A stretch of DNA of 27,488 nt from CAWUJT01 sp963922715 (GTDB lineage: Bacteria > Pseudomonadota > Alphaproteobacteria > Rhodobacterales > Rhodobacteraceae). Of the stretch, positions 24,054 through 27,488 are shown piece by piece. Every line of letters begins with the position of its first letter. The stretch's first letter is position 1. The translations under genes and the position numbers were made by a program. The stretch is taken from positions 1 through 27,488 of the forward strand of contig CAWUJT010000014.1 in the NCBI GenBank assembly GCA_963922715.1, given 5' to 3'. The notes under the pieces are model-generated. The model was not told where the DNA came from. It ran no database searches and worked only from the letters and a program-made list of their open reading frames with translations.

Positions 24054-24150
24054 TCGTGTGAGGTTAAAGAGCCGCAAAATTGTTCGGGATCTGTAGGCTA
24101 AAGTACAATCTTTTAGACCGATAAACCATACATTTGAGTCGTATATGTTG

Positions 24151-24567
24151 TCATTGCAGATGTCTCCAATAATCTAGACAGAATTGTTGGGATGATGACA
24201 GGGAAATATAGCCATAAACATAAGGTGAGTTTGTGTTTTTCTGCCAGGTTCTACCAGGATCAAACAAAGCGCGTATATAATCTTGGTTAAGCTGCTCTTT
24301 CGGTGGCTCAAAAATCCAAAAGGAATGGGTGCCTTCCCATCGTGGAACGTAGTCTTCGGATATGCGCCTCGCCACTCGAACGGATATAGCGGATGCGATA
24401 TCTGGATAGTCAGCGGCAAACGCCTCCGGTATAGAATGAGTTGCTTTGTAGCGAAACTCAAAGGCGATCATCTTCTCACCATCAGAACAGGACCGATAGC
24501 CAACTGCATTAAACACGAAAAAAATCGGGGGGGGCTTTGACGTCATTGAACTTTGCTCTGTATCCAA
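24151..24567 (-). CDS. Hypothetical protein, probably the 3' part of a frameshifted secreted-protein gene
   Basis: I do not recognise this family. The 138-residue frame has a TTG at 24567 and an ATG at 24546 as possible starts, neither with a convincing ribosome-binding site. From IFFVFNAVGYRSCSDGEKMIAF onward it reads like a globular domain rich in aromatic residues, with cysteines in SCSDG and FCLDYW. It overlaps the upstream frame (24509-24763) by 59 bases in the +1 frame at a C8 and T7 homopolymer. Removing one base of that tract joins the two into one protein of about 203 residues with a signal peptide. AT-rich base composition differs from neighbours. Confidence 0.5.
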   Translation of the reverse strand: MDTEQSSMTSKPPPIFFVFNAVGYRSCSDGEKMIAFEFRYKATHSIPEAFAADYPDIASAISVRVARRISEDYVPRWEGTHSFWIFEPPKEQLNQDYIRALFDPGRTWQKNTNSPYVYGYISLSSSQQFCLDYWRHLQ

Positions 24568-24763
24568 AGCCGACTCTTTGAAGCCGCATACCGTGACAAA
24601 ACTCTAACGTCAGATTATGGTCATCAGATATAGCTTCACATTGAATGTCGATTTCAGGATTATCTGCGTGTGCTGATGGTGTTTTTGCGATAAGGATTAA
24701 AACTGCGAGCAGTGTAGGACATATATAATCTTTAATGTTTATTTTTCCGCACATAAAAATCAT
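24509..24763 (-). CDS. Hypothetical secreted protein, probable 5' part of a frameshifted gene
   Basis: The 84-residue frame starts with a clear signal peptide (core CPTLLAVLILIAKTPSAHA, probable cleavage after AHA), so the product is exported. The mature part begins DNPEIDIQCEAIS and contains two cysteines (QCEA, FCHG), consistent with disulfide bonding in the periplasm. It ends soon after a C8/T7 homopolymer, reading APPDFFRV in this frame. The continuation in the next frame matches better as protein sequence, so the two frames were probably one gene. No family recognised. No strong ribosome-binding site is visible. Confidence 0.5.
   Translation of the reverse strand: MIFMCGKINIKDYICPTLLAVLILIAKTPSAHADNPEIDIQCEAISDDHNLTLEFCHGMRLQRVGFGYRAKFNDVKAPPDFFRV
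24518..24534. repeat. Adjacent homopolymer tracts A7 and G8 (T7 and C8 on the coding strand)
   Basis: Plus-strand bases 24518-24524 are A and 24527-24534 are G. On the coding (minus) strand this is C8-GA-T7, located exactly where the two hypothetical frames overlap. Loss of one base restores a continuous frame. It can be a sequencing or assembly error, a fixed mutation, a slippage (phase-variable) site, or a transcriptional slippage site. Confidence 0.85.
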
Positions 24764-24886
24764 TAAGATTTATTTAATGAACACTTTAGAAACATGTTAA
24801 GCTCATAGGCATACGTTTTTGAACTGCCCGTAAGTAGGCTCCAATTATATCCGGGACAAATAGTGTTATTTTGGATAAAAATTAAG
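24764..24886. other. AT-rich spacer between rplP and the hypothetical secreted-protein gene
   Basis: This 123-base stretch lies downstream of rplP and upstream of the split gene and is very AT-rich; the 60 bases 24721-24780 at its edge have only 10 G or C. I see no convincing terminator hairpin for the ribosomal operon and no rpmC (L29) gene here. A promoter for the hypothetical gene may be present but cannot be called with confidence. Confidence 0.6.
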
Positions 24887-25300
24887 TTACCAATCTTCGC
24901 GCATCACAGTGCGGGTTTTAACCGGCAGTTTCATTGCCGCCAAGCGCAAGGCTTCGCGGGCAATAGGCTCTGACACGCCGTCGATCTCAAACATGATACG
25001 CCCAGGCTTCACCTTGCACGCCCAATAATCGACAGAGCCTTTGCCTTTCCCCATGCGCACTTCCACAGGTTTGGATGATACCGGCGTATCGGGAAAAATG
25101 CGTATCCAGACACGGCCCTGACGTTTCATGTGCCGTGTCATTGCCCGCCTGGCGGCCTCAATTTGGCGTGCGGTCACGCGCTCGGGTTGTATTGCTTTCA
25201 GGCCAAAAGAGCCGAAATTCAAGTCAGAGCCACCTTTGGCTTCGCCCCGAATGCGCCCCTTGTGCATCTTGCGAAATTTGGTCCGTTTCGGTTGTAACAT
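24887..25300 (-). CDS. rplP: 50S ribosomal protein L16
   Basis: Complete 137-residue L16, a large-subunit protein near the peptidyl transferase and tRNA-binding region. It starts MLQPKRTKFRKMHKGRIRG and has the conserved GSFGLKA, RVWIRIFPD and MGKGKGSVDYWACKVKPG segments. It is the last ribosomal gene in the window, 14 bases after rpsC. The usual next genes rpmC (L29) and rpsQ (S17) do not follow. Confidence 0.97.
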   Translation of the reverse strand: MLQPKRTKFRKMHKGRIRGEAKGGSDLNFGSFGLKAIQPERVTARQIEAARRAMTRHMKRQGRVWIRIFPDTPVSSKPVEVRMGKGKGSVDYWACKVKPGRIMFEIDGVSEPIAREALRLAAMKLPVKTRTVMREDW

Positions 25301-25314
25301 CGTTTCATCCTTCC

Positions 25315-26022
25315 TTAACGGCGGCTGGCGCCACCACGGGGGGCGGGACCGTCCTGAACCTCTTGCGCGCGTCTATCACGGGCTTGCGGATCATGTTCTA
25401 AAATCTCGCCTTTGAAGATCCAAACTTTGATCCCAATGATCCCATAGGGCGTCGCGCCTTCAGCGGTGGCATAATCAATATCAGCGCGCAATGTATGTAA
25501 GGGCACGCGCCCTTCACGATACCATTCGGTGCGGGCAATCTCTGCCCCGCCAAGGCGTCCGGCCACATTCACGCGAATGCCCAAAGCGCCCAAGCGCATC
25601 GCATTTTGCACGGCCCGCTTCATTGCACGACGGAAACTGACACGGCGCTCAAGTTGTTGCGCGATGCTTTCCGCGACAAGCTGTGCGTCCAACTCGGGCT
25701 TGCGGACTTCAATAACGTTCAAATGCAATTCGCTGTCTGTCATGGCAGAGAGTTTGCGACGCAATGTTTCGATATCAGCGCCCTTTTTGCCAATAATCAC
25801 GCCGGGACGGGCTGTGTGCACCGACACGCGGCATTTTTTGTGCGGACGCTCGATGATGACACGACTCACACCTGCGGCTTTGCACTCCGTCTCTATGAAT
25901 TTGCGCATGGCGATATCTTCCAGCAACAGATTGCCATAGTCCTGATTGTCCGCATACCATCGGCTGTCCCATGTCCGGTTGACCTGAAGGCGCATCCCAA
26001 TTGGATTTACTTTCTGTCCCAT
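25315..26022 (-). CDS. rpsC: 30S ribosomal protein S3
   Basis: Complete 235-residue S3, which lines the mRNA entry channel. It begins MGQKVNPIGMRLQVNRTWDS, contains the KH-domain loop VIIGKKGADIE, and has the C-terminal S3 domain with YGIIGIKVWIFKGE. The C-terminal tail is basic and Arg/Gly-rich. Its ATG shares one base with the rplV stop (TAATG), so the two are translationally coupled. Confidence 0.97.
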   Translation of the reverse strand: MGQKVNPIGMRLQVNRTWDSRWYADNQDYGNLLLEDIAMRKFIETECKAAGVSRVIIERPHKKCRVSVHTARPGVIIGKKGADIETLRRKLSAMTDSELHLNVIEVRKPELDAQLVAESIAQQLERRVSFRRAMKRAVQNAMRLGALGIRVNVAGRLGGAEIARTEWYREGRVPLHTLRADIDYATAEGATPYGIIGIKVWIFKGEILEHDPQARDRRAQEVQDGPAPRGGASRR

Positions 26023-26402
26023 TAGGTGCTCCCCTCTACTTGGGCGACTTTGATCGTCAGTTCGGAAAATGGTTTTATGATGCGACCATATCGGCCACGC
26101 GCGCGTGGACGGCCCCGCTTCATGGTCAGGTTTTTCCCGACATAGGCCTCTTTCACCACAAGCTCATCAACATCAAGATTGTGGTTGTTTTCGGCATTTG
26201 CAATCGCTGATTGCAGGCACTTCTTAACATCCATAGCAATCCGCTTTTTCGAGAATGTCAGATCGCTAAGGGCTTTTTCGACGCGCTTGCCACGAATAAG
26301 CGCCGCGACAAGGTTCAATTTTTGTGGACTTGTGCGCAACATTTTAAGCTTGGCCATAGCCTCATTGTCGGCGACGCGACGCGGATTTTTCTCCTTACCC
26401 AT
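26022..26402 (-). CDS. rplV: 50S ribosomal protein L22
   Basis: Complete 126-residue L22, a protein of the exit tunnel. Hallmarks are RTSPQKLNLVAALIRGKRVEKAL, the hairpin region, and the C-terminal KRGRPRARGRYGRI stretch. It lies 3 bases after rpsS and overlaps rpsC by one base. Confidence 0.96.
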   Translation of the reverse strand: MGKEKNPRRVADNEAMAKLKMLRTSPQKLNLVAALIRGKRVEKALSDLTFSKKRIAMDVKKCLQSAIANAENNHNLDVDELVVKEAYVGKNLTMKRGRPRARGRYGRIIKPFSELTIKVAQVEGST

Positions 26403-26405
26403 GGA

Positions 26406-26684
26406 TTATTTCCTCTTCGCTTTTTTATCGGCACCGTGGCCATAATAGGTGCGGGTTGGAGAGTATTCGCCAAACTTCTGACCAATCATCTCTTCAGTGA
26501 CATTGACCGGGATGTGCTTCTGACCGTTGTAAACCCCAAATGTCAGCCCTACGAATTGCGGCAAAATGGTCGAGCGCCGCGACCATATTTTGATCACCTC
26601 GTTGCGTCCGGACGCCCGACTGACTTCGGCTTTCTTTAACACGTGGGCGTCAACAAACGGCCCTTTCCAAACAGAACGTGCCAT
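26406..26684 (-). CDS. rpsS: 30S ribosomal protein S19
   Basis: Complete 92-residue S19, which binds 16S rRNA in the head of the small subunit. It begins MARSVWKGPFVDAHVLKKAE and contains IWSRRSTILPQFVGLTFGVYNG and KFGEYSPTRTYYGHGADKKAKRK. It follows rplB by 3 bases in the normal S10 operon order. Confidence 0.97.
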   Translation of the reverse strand: MARSVWKGPFVDAHVLKKAEVSRASGRNEVIKIWSRRSTILPQFVGLTFGVYNGQKHIPVNVTEEMIGQKFGEYSPTRTYYGHGADKKAKRK

Positions 26685-26687
26685 GGA

Positions 26688-27488
26688 TCAGCGCCCTTTC
26701 TTCTTCGCGTGGCGGGACCGGATAATCAGTTTTTGCGACGCTTTGTTCTTGTTCCGAGTGCGCTTGCCCTTGGTATCAATCCCCCAAGGGGTCACGGGTG
26801 TCCGCCCACCAGAAGTACGGCCTTCACCCCCACCATGGGGGTGATCAATCGGGTTCATCGCCACACCGCGCACTGATGGGCGAATGCCTTTGTGACGATT
26901 ACGACCTGCTTTGCCGAAGTTTTGGTTGGAGTTGTCTGGGTTTGACACGGCACCAACGGTTGCCATGCATTCTTGGCGCACCATTCGAAGCTCGCCTGAA
27001 CTTAATCTTATTTGCGCATAGCTGCCATCGCGCCCTACAAATTGCGCATAGGTGCCAGCAGCACGCGCGATTTGACCGCCCTTTCCAGGCTTAAGCTCCA
27101 CATTATGAACGATTGTCCCAATCGGCATGCCAGAAAATGGCATTGCGTTGCCAGGTTTAATGTCCGCCTTGGTTCCTGCAACCACCTGATCGCCAACCCC
27201 AAGACGTTGCGGTGCCAGGATGTAGGCTTGCTCTCCATCGGTGTAACGGATCAACGCAATAAAGGCAGTGCGGTTTGGATCATATTCGATGCGCTCAACC
27301 GTGGCGGCAACATCAAATTTCCTGCGTTTGAAATCGACGATTCGATAGAGGCGCTTTGCCCCTCCACCTTTGCGGCGCATTGTGATTCGTCCGGTGTTGT
27401 TGCGGCCCCCGCTTTTGCTAAGACCTTCGGTAAGCGCCTTAACCGGGCGCCCCTTCCACAGCTCCGAACGGTCGATCAGAACCAGCCC
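26688..27488 (-). CDS. rplB: 50S ribosomal protein L2, 5' end cut by the window edge
   Basis: L2 is a central large-subunit protein that supports peptidyl transferase and subunit association. The first in-window ATG (27380, MRRKGGGAKRLYR) is internal: the frame stays open to the window edge and reads LVLIDRSELWKGRPVKALTE and SGGRNNTGRI upstream, which is L2 sequence. So about 266 residues are visible and a short N-terminal part is missing. Conserved segments include RNRHKGIRPSVRGVAMNPID, HPHGGGEGR and the basic C-terminus. Confidence 0.97.
   Translation of the reverse strand, partial: GLVLIDRSELWKGRPVKALTEGLSKSGGRNNTGRITMRRKGGGAKRLYRIVDFKRRKFDVAATVERIEYDPNRTAFIALIRYTDGEQAYILAPQRLGVGDQVVAGTKADIKPGNAMPFSGMPIGTIVHNVELKPGKGGQIARAAGTYAQFVGRDGSYAQIRLSSGELRMVRQECMATVGAVSNPDNSNQNFGKAGRNRHKGIRPSVRGVAMNPIDHPHGGGEGRTSGGRTPVTPWGIDTKGKRTRNKNKASQKLIIRSRHAKKKGR

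Noticed and set aside
27035..27380. Internal ATG at 27380 as the rplB start
   Set aside because: The frame remains open to the window edge with clear L2 sequence upstream, so the true start lies outside the window.

Overview
The window looks like chromosomal DNA of an alphaproteobacterium, most probably a Rhodobacterales (Roseobacter-group) member. I base this on gene content and order: a DUF2125 protein, an Irr-type Fur regulator divergent from fabA, the set pmbA / CysQ-like phosphatase / DUF4170 / waaA / lpxK, mutY divergent from DUF721-dsbA, and the S10 ribosomal protein operon at the right edge. The species cannot be named from sequence reading alone. Base composition is moderate in GC except for one clearly AT-rich patch at about 24.05-24.89 kb.

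Layout. 1-2.3 kb: the end of an insertion sequence with an IS6-family-like terminal repeat has replaced the 3' end of ttcA; the DUF2125 gene lies upstream of ttcA on the same strand. 2.4-3.8 kb: an SDR oxidoreductase and a short, atypical crotonase, translationally coupled. 3.7-6.3 kb (minus): type II haloacid dehalogenase, alpha/beta hydrolase and a PLP-dependent threonine/serine dehydratase-like enzyme with overlapping ends, clearly one operon. 6.4-7.8 kb: a VOC-fold protein, the Irr-like regulator, and fabA, which lacks its usual fabB/fabI neighbours. 7.9-12.5 kb (plus): pmbA, a CysQ-like phosphatase, DUF4170, waaA and lpxK, the last two acting in Kdo2-lipid A synthesis. 12.5-13.7 kb (minus): DUF721 (DciA-like) and a DsbA-type thioredoxin. 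13.8-16.6 kb (plus): mutY, an AlkB-type alkane hydroxylase and ExoD. 16.65-16.78 kb (minus): a strong candidate small RNA with promoter, 5' hairpin and textbook terminator, lying antisense to nothing annotated. 16.9-18.7 kb: an orphan YejA-like peptide-binding protein. 18.7-22.0 kb (minus): M48 peptidase, pseudouridine kinase, pseudouridine-5'-phosphate glycosidase and DUF502; the middle two form a complete pseudouridine salvage/degradation pair. 22.1-24.05 kb: pirin (minus) and SuhB-like inositol monophosphatase (plus), with an inverted-repeat operator candidate between them. 24.1-24.8 kb: an AT-rich secreted-protein gene split by a one-base frame difference at a C8/T7 homopolymer. 24.9-27.5 kb (minus): rplB (cut by the window edge), rpsS, rplV, rpsC, rplP.

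Most of the window is ordinary chromosomal housekeeping and catabolic content. I found no defence island, prophage, CRISPR array, tRNA or rRNA gene. The items most worth follow-up are the candidate sRNA, the homopolymer-split secreted protein at the break of the S10 operon, the IS disruption of ttcA, and the crotonase that lacks both catalytic glutamates of hydratases.
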